Part shown: one piece after another, positions 25,861 to 37,936 of the stretch
Numbering within the stretch: the stretch's first letter is position 1
Layout of the letters: each line of letters starts with the position of its first letter
Assembly (NCBI GenBank): GCA_029204225.1
Contig: CM055109.1
Coordinates: 7,103,982 to 7,167,981, forward strand
Origin: Diphasiastrum complanatum
Lineage: Eukaryota > Streptophyta > Lycopodiopsida > Lycopodiales > Lycopodiaceae
DNA length: 64,000 nt
Reading direction: 5' to 3'
The notes under the pieces: model-generated
Databases searched by the model: none
What the model was told of the DNA's origin: nothing
Seen by the model: only the letters and a program-made list of their open reading frames with translations
Made by a program: the position numbers and the translations under genes

Positions 25861-26700
25861 GACTATCAAGTGTCAACTATCGACTATTGAATATCGACAG
25901 AAGCTCGACGTATCAAACAACTATTGAAGTGAATATTCGAACCTTTGTCAATCTCAACTCCAGCTAAATTTTTGACTCTAGTTCAAATCAACAATTGTCG
26001 ACTATCTAGCGTAATACCACTTCTGATAAAGCTAGTTTCATGCTTAAACTAGTTTTAGCATAGTGCAACTGATTTGACAATGACAGCAAGTAAAATCTCC
26101 ACCTGTCCAAATAGCGACAACCACGACTTCTGCCTACCTTGATAGTGATAGCCATGATCACCATCAAGATCCATATCAAACTGCATAGTTCAACACGTCT
26201 ATACACTTGTATATATATCTAAATAAATGTACATGTAAAGAGTATGGTTATTAAGCAAGTCAATCAATCAAGCATTGTGAATTGAATTGAAGCATATACA
26301 GTAGATGTTATTACATCGATCAAAGTTAGACAGAGAGTCAGTATAATCTATCAAATGATTTTTGAATTATCGAAGCTGCAATAGAGCCAGAGTTAGTTTC
26401 AAGTATGCGGTTATCAATGCAATCAATTTGTGCTTGTCATTTCAGCTGACTTGTACTTGCTACATTTTGACTCAATCCATTGTTTTGTCGCGTTCAAATT
26501 TATGTAAGTATGAATGTATGCATCTTTGATAAACTAAGATGCGGTCTTGGATGGGATGAAAACAAGCTCTACACCGAATTGAAAGTTGGAAGCACTTGGA
26601 TTTACGTCCTGGATAAAGTGCTAATTTTTCAAGGGAATTTTGGAGTTGGAGTTACTAATTCCGTTTTGAAGCATGCTTGTCAAATATGGTGGTAGAGTGC
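25861..26700. other. no gene seen
   Basis: AT-rich sequence with short CTATTGAA/CGACTATC words near 25860-26010. An open frame at 26480-26695 has no recognised domain. Confidence 0.35.
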
Positions 26701-29700
26701 TCTTCTACATATTGATTTCATAAAGATAAGTAATGAAAATGAGCTGGTGTGGTCAAAAGGAAGGTAGCCTAGCATTTACTTGTGTCTAAATAATTTTCGG
26801 GGACCTTCGCTAATGAAATTTTTCGGGTGACTGAAAAATCTAAGGGAGGAAGAAAATGAGATACTTGAGTAGGTAAATGTGATAGTGTTGTGTAATTTGG
26901 GAAAATTGCATAACACCGGCTTTTTTTTGTATTCATTTAGTTGAATTTATTTTGAATATCTATAGGACCATGAGTTGACCCTATTTTTTATTGGAAATTG
27001 TGGCATGGAACGAGAATGACACTTGGTTCACATTTGTACTATGATAACCTTATTCCTAAGAGTTGTAACTCTCAGATGGTAGGAATTCGGGATGGATAGT
27101 ACCAGCCAGATGGGTGGCTTATGTGATGGTAAAGCCATGTGCAGATTCTTGTTGAATCACAATTTTGAACTGGATTATTTGGTGGAATAGATATGTGCAT
27201 ATCTGATATTGGAAATCCATATAGAGGTTTTAGATCTCTGGATTATTGGATAATGCGATTTAGTGATCTTCTTGAAGAAATTGAATTCCTTGTACCATTT
27301 CGGATTTAGATATTGGATATCTATTGGTATACTTCAGCTATATTGAATTTTTTCCTTTTGGTTTTGAAGAATAAACTTAGGTCATTTCGACTGTATATGA
27401 ACGAGGTTTCTCGTCCATACTAGGATCAATGCCTAGTGTTATTCTTAGATGATATTGTCATCTACTGTGAAAACTTAAGGAAGTGGAGAATTCAATAGTT
27501 GGAAGTATCTTTCTGTAAAATGGTTGAAGGTTGGACCCTATATTGGATATAGGATGGACAAATAATTTTCTGATTTTTTGTTGATCAGATCTAAAAGCAA
27601 AGGACTTTCTTGGAGAGAAAACTGATGGTATGGGACATCAGTGATTTCAAAGAGGAAATTCTTGTGTGAGAATGATCTGTAGACCAATGGGTAGTATTTA
27701 CATTATTTGTAAACCTAATAGTTTAAAACCATTGGTAAAGCCCATTTAGGATATTTGGAGAGGTTATGAGGTATAGATCCAGATCCCTCAATGGTATCTC
27801 ATAAATTCCAAATCGGAAACCCTTAAAAGCTATTGCTCTATCCTTAGGAATTTCTTGTATACGAGACAATTGGACTGAGATTTATATAACTCCTTCCAGT
27901 GTAGAACTTGGTTCTGAAGGACTGTTTAAGTTCATGCTTCCATTTCAATTTGTGAATATAGCTCAGAACCAATTGATGTTTTCAATTGATTAAGTGGAAT
28001 TTAGACTTCCTGAGCCCATATGATTATTTCTATTTGATAGTTGATTATTGAGGGTAATATTTCTATCACTTGGGGTAAGATATTTTATGATATTAAGAAA
28101 AAAGTTTGGGTTGTAATAGTATTGAATACTTATTACTGACTTTTTCGAATCTTTGATATTTTATATGTTGTCTCCTGGGAACTTTTTAATCGAAATTGTG
28201 AAATTTCTTTTAAAAACGGGAGAAGAAAATAATAGGAATTAGACTTTCATGGGATCAACCAGTTGCATAGATTTCCTTTGTGGAATCCAGTTTGTGTGCA
28301 TTGGTGGAACTATCATGTGGAATAGAGAAAATCTCTAGTAATTATTTTGAATAATCTGGAACTAGAGCAGATTTGGGGGTTTTTGAGCTGTGAGATATTC
28401 ATGAATATGGGAAGTAGTGATAAAGATTAAATTAGGTTCACTGATTGGCTACCAAATACCATTTAGTTATGGATTGGATCAGTGGAATAGAGCTTTAATC
28501 TGAACCTTTTGTCCAAAGATGTCTGTATAAGTCAGCCTAGTTTTGGTTTGAATGATTGAAGGTTTTGTTGATAAAAGTATGATGGTTGGAAAACTTATGA
28601 TGTGGAATTATTCACTTCACAGATTTCCCGGATATGTTATTTACTCAAGAGAAATAGAATTTTTTGTAGCTGAGTTACAAGATTCTCAGTGATATATGTG
28701 AGTAACATGCGCGGATTTTGGAGGAATCTGCCAAATATTGACGTATGTGTTTATGTACTGGGTCATAGTGAGATTTTTCTCGTATGTGCACAATTAATCT
28801 TGTGTGGATCTACTATGTATTCCTAGTTACTAAGGTTATCTGGTGCACTTAACCTAGTGGTTGAACATAGACATATGATCAAATATTGTGTTTGACAATT
28901 ACTTGCAGAGTTAACAGATCTGTTTTGATAGATCTATTGGTTAACTTAAAAGTGATTTGGATATGGATCTAAATGTGGTGTTATACTAGTATAAATATGA
29001 TCTGCACCTAGACATTTAAGATTTCTAAATCATGAGCAATTAACTTGAGTAGTTGACTTACTCCTGTGGAAGTTAAATGGTAAAACGGACAGTGTGAAGA
29101 AAATTCACCGGAAACTATTTGTTTTGTATATATTACTTGTAAGACACATAATTTATGAGTCATTCAGATTCATTGAGGAATTGTGTGCATAGGATATTGA
29201 CTTCTTGGATGAGTATTTCTCAGTTGAAAAATAGACTTGATTTATTAGTGATTGTATCCCAGTGAGCTCAATTGGATACCGGATCCTAATGGTGCCGAGA
29301 ATGGTAAACAGAATTTTGGGAATTCAGCAAGACTTTGTAATCTCTAGATGTTGTTCTAGGTGATTGTATAGAGTTTATCATATTAAAGACATGTGTTATA
29401 ATGGTCTTTAATTACTTTGTTGATTGTAGAATTTGGAACTCATAATCTGATGAGAATTCGTTTGAAACAATATTGTTGGAATTTAGTGATTTTCCTTAAG
29501 ATTTCAGAATGATTCTTATATTTCCTGAGTTGTATGTTGTACATATACTCCAGTATTTTTCAATGATTAAGTATGGTTTTAGAATCCTGAAATTAGGATT
29601 GACGAATCATAAGATTCTAAACGTTTATGATTGATGGACCATAAATTGATACTTAAAAGTCATTTGAAGATTATATGGAAATGTGAAAATTCTTAAGATA

Positions 29701-30071
29701 ATGAGTAATTCTTGATCAATTGGATGAGTCAAGGATTTAGATCTGTTATTTGAACTCTAAATTGCTTTACTCTCATACATACTTGAGATTGTATGGATCT
29801 CACAAGCATTTTCATTAAGGTGATGAATTTCTGTTTTGGAGTAGATCAACCCAATTGGAAGATTTATAGCTTAGTGTATTTTTTGGAATTTGAATTGGTA
29901 TTCATGAGTAGAGACAAGCTATTAAAGAATTGTTGCATCTCTGAGTACTTATTCAGATGGAAAGATCAGACTAAGAGTAATGGTTCATGGGTAAGATTTG
30001 AAAGCTTAAGGAATAGTTTCATGTTTTCTTTTTCCCGTTCTGAGGATGGAACCTGTTTAAGGGAGGAAGAA
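26700..30071 (+). pseudogene. heavily decayed chromovirus (Ty3/gypsy) pol with C-terminal chromodomain
   Basis: Few frames stay open, but family landmarks remain in order. Near 27385-27480 is MNEV...DQCLVLFLDDIVIYCENL, the RT active-site block. At the end (frame 29793-30101) is CISEYLFRWKDQTKSNGSW, the chromodomain that chromovirus integrases carry at their C terminus. A polypurine tract and an LTR follow directly. The same DNA recurs inverted at 55.1-57.9 kb and 44.2-44.6 kb. The plus strand is rich in G over C here and the inverted copy shows the reverse. The start is uncertain, and no gag or protease was made out. Confidence 0.65.
30059..30070 (+). other. polypurine tract
   Basis: AAGGGAGGAAGA lies immediately before the LTR start TGTTACGG. 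This position and composition are those of the plus-strand priming site of LTR elements. Confidence 0.7.
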
Positions 30072-30560
30072 TGTTACGGCCATATTTGGTTAAGGACCTA
30101 GAATAGTCCTAATATGGTAGACCGGCCCTCCAATGTTCGAGATTATTGGTCACGCCTAGATTTTATTCCACATCGAGGCCTGTTGGTGACTAATGACGTT
30201 GAGAGGACCCAGACACTCTAATTGAGACATATGGAGTAGTGCATGTACATGTGACTGTTATAGCAGGAGGTATGCATGTAGAGCTGTAAGCTATTTATAG
30301 TTGACCTGCATGGAAATTGCATGTGCTCATGCACTGAATCCTACTCTCTATATATTGAGGTAGTGATTATTTCGTCGATAACTTGGTCTAGGTTACCTGA
30401 TGAGCTCTTCTTCTCTTGTTGTCACATTGGCATGGCTTGGGGGCTAGATCCAGGAGGATTCTCTAGGAGGGATCTAGGTTTGGTTGGGTGGTTTTGCTCC
30501 ACTGTCTCTCTTGTGTTTTCCTATCCTCATCTTAGGGGTTTGTCCCTAGCAGTCTTTACA
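30072..30560 (+). mobile_element. 3' LTR of the decayed chromovirus
   Basis: The block starts TGTTACGGCC right after the polypurine tract. Its first 150 or so bases match the inverted LTR fragment at 44222-44378 closely. The right end is set at CTTTACA by comparison with the related LTR at 45464-45979 and may be off by some bases. Its distal part (GATCTAGGTTTGGTTGGGT) is shared with the LTR at 30934-31440. Confidence 0.6.
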
Positions 30561-30769
30561 AATAGGATCTAGAGTTAATTTGGTTACATATCAGATCATC
30601 AACAATGTAGAAAATCATGCATCTAACATGCTAGAACATGGAAATGCATACAAATATCATTAAAAACATTATGAATCAATATAGTACTGTCTATGTTTGT
30701 ACAATAGCAGTATTACATTGTCCTTTACACATGTGAACTCAAAAACATCATGAAAATTAACATATAAAA

Positions 30770-30933
30770 CAACACTTGGTCACCTATTACATAAATAATT
30801 GGCACACAACAACGCTTCACCCCAAAAAAGGTTCAGGAATATTGGCACCTAACCTCATTGCTTCGGCTCCTTCACATAAGATTTTGTTCTTCCTCTTGGC
30901 CACTCCATTTTATTGTGGTGTGAGTTCCCTATT
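30770..30933 (-). pseudogene. Ty1/copia integrase fragment
   Basis: The minus strand reads ELTPQ-stop-NGVAKRKNKILCEG, then MRLGANIPEPF. This is the copia integrase block TPQQNGVAERKN with its following alpha-helical part. It carries in-frame stops. It ends where the LTR at 30934 begins, which suggests that a gypsy element inserted into an older copia copy. Confidence 0.7.
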
Positions 30934-31440
30934 TGTCATGCCCCTGACTGATCTCGGATAGTCTATCCTGCTAGAGGTCAGTAGGCCTACCTCAACCCGT
31001 AAGTTAATTATGATTATGAGAGGTTTGGGACCCTCATGTGCATATGGTCATAATGAATGGTTGGAGGCCTAAACTCATGATGGTGGATTATTAGGGGTCT
31101 ATCAGTGAGTCATAGGGGAACTTGATGATGTGGCCTAGGCCTAGATATGCTACATAGGTGTCCAGTGAGACGTCACAGTGCACTACTAGTGGTGCACAGG
31201 CCTTGGAGGGTATAAGTATACCCATTGGGCTCTCACTAGTGCATGCTTGATTGTGTGATTAGTACTTAAGTACATGCTACTAGTGTGATTCCTCCTTCCC
31301 ATGTGATAGATTGATCAATAGCGGGGGACTAGATCCATAAGATCTAGGTTTGGTTGGGTTGGTTTGTCCCCCCACCATCCGATTCCCTTGTGTTTTTCAT
31401 GGCCTGCTTAGTTTTGGATCCTTGTACGAGGACCTTATAG
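30934..31440 (+). mobile_element. 5' LTR of a Ty3/gypsy element
   Basis: Starts TGTCATGCCCC, a common start for plant gypsy LTRs, and is followed directly by a primer-site match at 31441. It shares GATCTAGGTTTGGTTGGGT and other blocks with the LTR at 30072-30560. The final bases (CCTTATAG) resemble the end of the LTR at 45464-45979. Only leader sequence follows before the transposase-like copy. Confidence 0.6.
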
Positions 31441-31453
31441 TGGTATTAGAGCC
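31441..31453 (+). other. tRNA-Met-type primer binding site
   Basis: TGGTATTAGAGCC differs by one transition from the initiator tRNA-Met primer site and follows the LTR end directly. Confidence 0.65.
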
Positions 31454-31991
31454 AAAACTAAGTGGTTTTGCCATAGGATTGTACTCAAAAAAGAGTCAAG
31501 AATTGTGAGAGGATCTTCATATTGGAGTCCTAGTTTTTTGACTCCTTTGGGAAGACAAAGTTTTGTGCAACGAGGCTTGGTGCGGTTTCAATTCTCTCTT
31601 TCCGTTAGTCACTATTTTTGAGAGTAATCGATTGTATGGTAAGTGCAGTACCAAGTTGACTCGCATTAGAGAAGTCCTCAATATCAAAAAGACCCTTTAA
31701 GGAATGCCATGTAGGATAAAGAAAAATATCAAAATAAAAAAATCAGTATTGTTTATTTGCTTGCCCTCACCACTCTCGAGGCCTCCCTAACTCCCAATGA
31801 TCTAACCATAGTGTCTCTAGTCACAGTTAAGAACTTTAAACTATTCACAGTCTAACTTGTCTAAATTCGAAAATAAATTCCCTCCATTGGTTACAAAGAG
31901 GGCAATTTTCTCATTGAATCTAGAATTTGACCGCCATTCCCAAATTTGAATCAGGGAAAAAAACAAATGTATGAATATGCATTCCCTCCAC

Positions 31992-32122
31992 TGGAATGAG
32001 AATATGAGCGCTATCTCCAAATATGAACACCATCTTCACTTTGGAATGAAAATATGAGCGCCATTTTCAAATATGAGCGCCAACTACCTACTGGAATGAA
32101 AATATGAGCGCCATCTCCAAAT
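31992..32122 (+). repeat. 50-base tandem repeat ahead of the transposase-like gene
   Basis: TGGAATGAAAATATGAGCGC and close variants start at 31992, 32042 and 32092, exactly 50 bases apart. A half-unit variant AATATGAGCGCCA lies between. The block lies just upstream of the transposase-like copy and could be a subterminal repeat or promoter element; it was not found at the second copy. Confidence 0.75.
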
Positions 32123-32185
32123 TCGAATCAAACAGAAAAGCATGGAGAAAGGATTGATGGTACAAAGTATATAATATAATAAAAG

Positions 32186-34690
32186 ATGAGTACTGATTTT
32201 GCACCTTTGCAAAGAAGAGGAGGCAAAGGAATTCAAATATCTGTTGAGGATCGTTCTCATTATAGGGCAGAAGGAAAGAAGAACTTGGATTTGTGGACAG
32301 ATGGATCATTATATCGTCAAGATCCAAGCACTTTGACTCATCCACATTCTCTTCAAAACTCATCTATGGATATGCAATGGGCATACGAGATTACTAGGAG
32401 ACTGTGAGAGATTGAAGAACCATGGAAAACAATTTTATATGAAAAAAATTCACTTTTTAAAATGTGAGTTAATACAAATATTTTCTTATTGTCAGAATAG
32501 AGATTGTCTTCTCCAAAAGACCTTAGAGGAAAATGAACAATTTAAAAGAAATACTGAATCATTACAAAAGATAACAATCGATATCAAATTAGAACTAGAG
32601 CAAATGCAATCAATCTTACAATCTATTCGAATTGAAAACTTACAATTACTAAGGATGTGGATCTGGCTAAGAAGAAGACTGGAAATAAGAAGTGAAAGCG
32701 ACAAAGTTGCAAGGATATTCAAACGCTTTCAAAAGGAGGTTATCGAAATAGAAGGATTTGTGCATTCAAGTAAGCATATTCTGATTTTTGCAACTTGATC
32801 AATGACATATGGATTTATTTCAACTATGGTGATATTTTGCTAACTATCTATTTTTTTTGCAGATCTGCATTACTAGCTCCTCCGAATATTAAGGACAATG
32901 CTTCACTTGGAATGTCATTGGGCTCAATATTGACACACAAATCCATTGAGGTGCAAAATAACAGAGTCTTTGATGGTAAATATTCAAATTTTTTTAGATA
33001 AGACTATAGTTCAGGGTGCTTGTGATTTTGTCGGTATTAGTAGGGAAGCATATGCAACAAAATTTAAACTTATTACAGAAGTTTTTAAGCAATTTTGAAT
33101 TAGAAAAGTCCCAATCCCAAGGTCACATCACTTGAAGAAAGAGAGAGATACACTAAACATAGGTATGCATAAGATCATTGGTACTCCATTTCATATTGAG
33201 GAGGTGTATGAAACTGATGGAAGATCAATATCCTATAATTCGTCAAACAACTTATTTGTTGATCTAAATTACTTGTTGAGATACATCGTCACATTCTATG
33301 ATATAACCTTTGAAAGGTTTATGGCAAAATAATCATAGTACTTAAGTTAGATGATTCAGAAATTGTGAAAGGGCAGAAGATGGAGAGAGTTAGTATAACT
33401 CTCATGAATGGTGCACTATCACAAACAGTGGACGAACAAGATTTCAGATTCAGTGTCCAGTCCGAAAATGATATATGGTGGTTGGCAGCGTTTCAGGTAA
33501 CTAGCCTCATTATTACATTAGATTCAATGGATAGTATTAATTCATAATAAACTAAATTTAATTAGTTCTTTGGACAGGTGCTGAAGGAGCATCATGATAT
33601 ATTATCATGGATATTCTCATGGACATCTTACCCTAGGATCATCAAGGACCATATGGATGGAGGATTTCTCAATGTTCCAGGAGTTGGAGACTTCAATGTT
33701 GAGTGGCACTTAGCAGGTGATTTGAAAACATTGAAATGCATGTATAATGTCTCTCACGGTGCTACATCTAAACACCCTTGTTTGTACTGCATGAAAATGG
33801 CAAAATATGTTACTAGGAGTACAAGAATTACTAGAGAATATGCAGATGCAATCTGTAAGCTTGTGTTGTCTATTCCCTTAAAAAATGTGCATGTTTGCAC
33901 TCTTCATGCAGAAGTTAGATTAATAGAAAAGATCATTTATCTTCATATAGTTTTTGCTTGGAAGAGTAAGCCAACATCATCCACAAAGATAGCTATCTCT
34001 TGATTAGAAGATGTTTTATTGAAAGCAGGACTTCATAAGGGACATGTCAAAATTCAGAAAGATGAAAAGCTTTCAAAAGAGACATGAAGTATGTCTACTA
34101 AGCCAAGCATAGGAGGAGCAAAAGCATGTCGATTCCTATCAAACCATATTGTTAAGGCTTCTAATATTCAACACTCAGTCTGGACAGATATCATTGCTAC
34201 TACTCAGGACTTCGAGAAGAGCAACAAAACTAGAGTACTAAAAGTTGATGTATGGAAGAAGCTTGATAGTATGATTGAAATTCTAAGAAAAGATAATTTC
34301 TCTGATATTGATAAGAAAGTTGTACAAAAGACTTGTGTCGAGTTTGTTGATGTAGTATCAAAAGCACGGAGAGAAGATCACATCACTCATTACATGGTTA
34401 TGATAGATTCTTCAAAATGCTTTAATTTTTTCTATATATTTAGATCCAAATATAAGACTGACATTATGATTTTGACATGTGCAGCACATACTAAGAGATC
34501 GTACAACATTTTTTGCAAATACATATGGAAGCGTCAAGGTCTGGTCATCACAAGGGATGGAGAAGTCACATTGGTAAAGCACGGGCAACATTTCATTGAA
34601 ATACACAACATGGAGGAACCAATGAAAAATGAAACTACATTTGTCAATTGTTTCAGTGGTTCTACCGTAGAGTTCAGATTCAACAAATAA
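32186..34690 (+). pseudogene. transposase-like gene, copy A, with two introns
   Basis: Open segments follow in order: DFAPLQRRGGKG and LWTDGSLYRQDP (32186-32407); a coiled-coil-like part with EQFKRNTESLQK (32412-32769); intron 32770-32862 (GTAAGC...TTTTTTGCAG); IRKVP, GTPFHIEEVYETDG, IIIVLKLDDSEIV and ENDIWWLAAFQ to 33496; intron 33497-33577 (GTAACT...GGACAG); then FLNVPGVGDFNVEWHLAGDL, SKHPCLYCMKMAKY and CTLHAEVRLIEK, then a second open part to 34690. The GDLK...HPCLYC...LHAEVRLIEK order resembles, from memory, uncharacterised transposase-like proteins of eukaryotes; the catalytic residues are not established. A few stops and frame changes (near 32404, 33099, 33330, 34003) indicate recent decay. 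A second copy at 61.3-62.8 kb has introns at equivalent positions. Confidence 0.6.
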
Positions 34691-34926
34691 GAAAATCCAC
34701 ACAATACATCAAGTTTAGAAAAGCATGCAAGTTCATACAAGAAGAGAGAAATTCGATGATTGATAAGTAAAAGATAACAGACATTCAGTCATCATTGTCA
34801 TCAAATCATGACAAGTTCAAAATTGCTTGCAAATTCATGGAGCAAGAGAGAGGAGTATCATAATCAAAAGATATGTATTCAATGTAGATGTATTGATTGT
34901 ATAATAACATAATACAAAGTGCTCAC

Positions 34927-36435
34927 TCTTCATCATCAGCTTTTGTATCTGCTTCTATGGATGTATTGTCATGTAGAAATTCTCTCCTTCAGTATGCATC
35001 TAACAGATGTGCATTATCCTTGTTTCCACTAAGCTCAATATAAGTAGAGTACAATGAATGTTGGGGGCTCCTTAAAGGAAGATTCCCATCAGTAGAACCT
35101 AGAATGTTCAAAATATAAGATCTTTTGACGAAAATGATCTTATTCGTCCTAACAAATTTATGTCCTCTTAGGTTAAAAGATAAAGCTTTAACTACCATTA
35201 TCAAAGTCTCCCCAATTGGGCTCAACTTCGAATGAGCAATACAGATCTCATTCTGTAGAAATTACCTAAGATAGTGGCCAAGTCCACTATCCATTTGGAA
35301 CGAGGAAGCATGTTGTCTGTGACCACTTCGTCTCACAACAAAGTCATCAGTTACGAGAGCATCCTACAATAAAAAATAAGTTTAAAAAATGAAACATTCA
35401 AAAGTTAAGAACATTCTTAGGCAAGGAAGTTAAAACACTTACACATTCTTCATCATCAACAACAACCAAATCTGAATGATTAATATTATGGCCACCTGAT
35501 GAAGAAGAATCATATGTGAAATGCATTAATGATGGACAAGGGAAGCCCATCTGGGATTGAAATGCCATGAATTCTTCATCAGATGGTATGCTTCGTCCAT
35601 GCTCAACAAACTTTGACAAAGCTTTCGTCAGACATTCTTCACCAATCATAATTCCATCCTCATCATCATAATCAATTCCAGGCACAAGGTCATCTGTTTC
35701 AAAATCTACAATGTCGGAGAATTCAGAAATTGGTGCCGAATAATAAACATAGCACCTCATCCTCGTGATGGTCAAAAAACTGACACAAATCAGCTGTAGT
35801 AAGATATACACCGTCATTTATATGATACATAGGCAAATTAAAAAGACATTTAGATTCATCTCTAGACATTGATTCATCAACAGTAATATGAGATCCAATG
35901 AAAGAATCTCGAAACACTTCAGTATACCATCAAGAAAATCACTATCCTTATCAGGGGTGTTGATAAGGAAGTGACTAATGTCTTTAAAGGATGATTGAAC
36001 TGAGGATGATGAATCTCAGGATCAGAAGCAACAACTTCTTCATCATCCAGGATCTGAACTAACAAGAAAAGTATGAAACCAGTCTGGTATTCAACAAAAC
36101 GACATTTCCTCTTACAGTAAGGACACATCAGAGTGCTTTTAAATTGCTCAAACAATTTAGTAAACATTCTATCCAATCTTTGCTTAAATTGTGGAAGAAA
36201 TAGACAAGATCAGTAAAATGCATGAAGGAGAGTGGACCTATAGAGATAACAAGTATATTGACTATATCTCTGAATCTAACATACTGGTCAAAAAATACTT
36301 CAAAATTGGGTTGCGTAGTCTTGAAAACATGTAAATATGGGCAAAATAAGGTGTGGAGTCTAAGTTCTCAGTAATTCCAAAATCAGTAAGAAATGCACTT
36401 AGGTTGTTGTCACGACTAGATCTGGAGGACGACGC
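34927..36435 (-). pseudogene. second gene of the transposase-like unit, convergent with it
   Basis: From 36435 the minus strand starts MASSSRSSRDNNLSAFL. Further blocks are FTKLFEQFKSTLMCPYCKRK with a CxxC pair (about 36090-36165), a very acidic part DFETDDLVPGIDYDDEDG (about 35640-35715) and VVVDDEEC up to a donor at 35442 (GTAAGTG). The next exon starts at 35362 after TTATTTTTTATTGTAG: DALVTDDFVVRRSGH, then SPIGETLIMVVKALSF and a last part ending in EADTKADDEE at 34927. Two stops and frame changes mark decay. It ends about 240 bases from the end of the plus-strand gene, tail to tail. Function unknown; a DNA-binding partner protein is a guess from the CxxC pair. Confidence 0.45.
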
Positions 36436-36451
36436 CATCGGTCTCAGGCAA

Positions 36452-37207
36452 ATATCGCTCTTGTGCACGAGATAACAAACCGGAGAAAAGAGATTGTAAA
36501 GAACGTGCACAAGAGGGATATGTACGGAAGATAACAATGGGATATCGCACTTGTGTGTAGGTAGATGGCAAGCAACAACAGATAACACAAATAGTGTGCA
36601 CAAGAGCGATATGCCGCGAAAATCAAGAAAAAAAAAATTAATCGGGTTGCATGTCTTTTATAGGAAATTTTAACACATGTGGTCAACTATCAACGGACAA
36701 CGGACATGTGTGGTCAACAGTCAACGGTCAACAGACATGTGTTGGCTCCCCATTTTGTACGTTTACGCACGTGTAAAATGACAACCTGACATGTGTGAAA
36801 TGACAAACGGACACGTGTCACATGCTCATTGCTTGAACTGACGACATGTGTCACTACCGTACGAAGTGACACTTCGCATGTGCGACAAGTTGTGCCTTCG
36901 CACTTGTGAGCCACGATATAAAACTCATAATCTACGAGGCATTTTCTTCACTTTTGTTTTTGCTCCGCATATCACTCTTGTGCGCCACTAGCTCACGTGC
37001 ATTTCTACCTACTACCTTTCATGCGCACAAGTCCAATATACCATACACAGTCTCTGCATGCTCTTGTGTGCCCCTTTACTATATACTCTGATACTACTCA
37101 TAGTACTTGCGCACAGATTCGATATACCCGGACAAAATTTTTGTACATATCGCTACTCTGTGCACCCTTCCCCTTCCTATCTCGCTCATCGCGCACAAGT
37201 GCGATAT
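36452..37207. repeat. array of imperfect hairpins built from one 17-base motif
   Basis: The motif ATATCGCTCTTGTGCAC alternates with its reverse complement. Inverted/direct pairs lie at 36452/36505, 36542/36596, 36969/37023, about 37059/37109 and 37147/37191, so start-to-start distance within a pair is 44-54 bases. Each pair can form a hairpin with a 14-17 bp stem and a loop of about 25-37 bases. The array covers the start and upstream region of the minus-strand gene at 36435. Between pairs two and three lie ACATGTGT, GGTCAAC and CACGTGT words. Possible roles are subterminal transposase sites or promoter operators. Confidence 0.7.
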
Positions 37208-37859
37208 CCCTCAGACTACCTCTATGGAGAGGAAAAAGCTTGGAGGCAAACTACATAATGAGACATGCTCTAGTCTTAAGAACTAACCTACCCCTTTCTT
37301 TTATAGAAATATATATTGTTGGTTTAGCACACTAACATTTATTGATACATACATACATACCTACACACACATACACCTTTCTGCACACATAAATACACGT
37401 GCACACACACACACACACACACACAGTGCACACATCTAATTAAGAAATGCTCTCATGATTTACTTGCTTGTTTCGGTCACTATGATCACAATGAACAAAC
37501 TGTCTTGAGTTCTTTTGATCAGATTTCGCACAACACTCTGAATGTTAACAATGAAAAAATTCATGTGAACAATCTTCTTATCTCCTCGATATGGTTGTTG
37601 CTACTAACGGACGTGAAGATTTGAAGTGCCATGATTTGATCATGAATTTACTACTCGTTGATGCTTAACTTTCATTAACAAGGTGTCCTTTGAAGTGTAC
37701 TAGCTTTTTGTTTAAAACTTTGGTTACACTTCGACTATTTCTAATATAAAATATGTTTGACTGTGATGACTCTATACCGATTTGATTTACTTTAATATTC
37801 GTATGTTTGGTATTGTGGTGATAATGTGCAATTTTGTTTAGATTTGTTAGGTTCAAACA

Positions 37860-37860
<1 letters not shown>
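37208..37860. other. no gene; CA microsatellite
   Basis: CA-rich tracts lie at about 37350-37430, including an uninterrupted (CA)n near 37400-37425. The remainder is AT-rich without a supported feature. Confidence 0.6.

Positions 37861-37936
<76 letters not shown>

Noticed and set aside
36262-36686. Overlapping minus-strand ORFs around the hairpin array
   Set aside because: They are alternate frames through the repeated motif. Only the frame starting at 36435 joins later blocks of the convergent gene.
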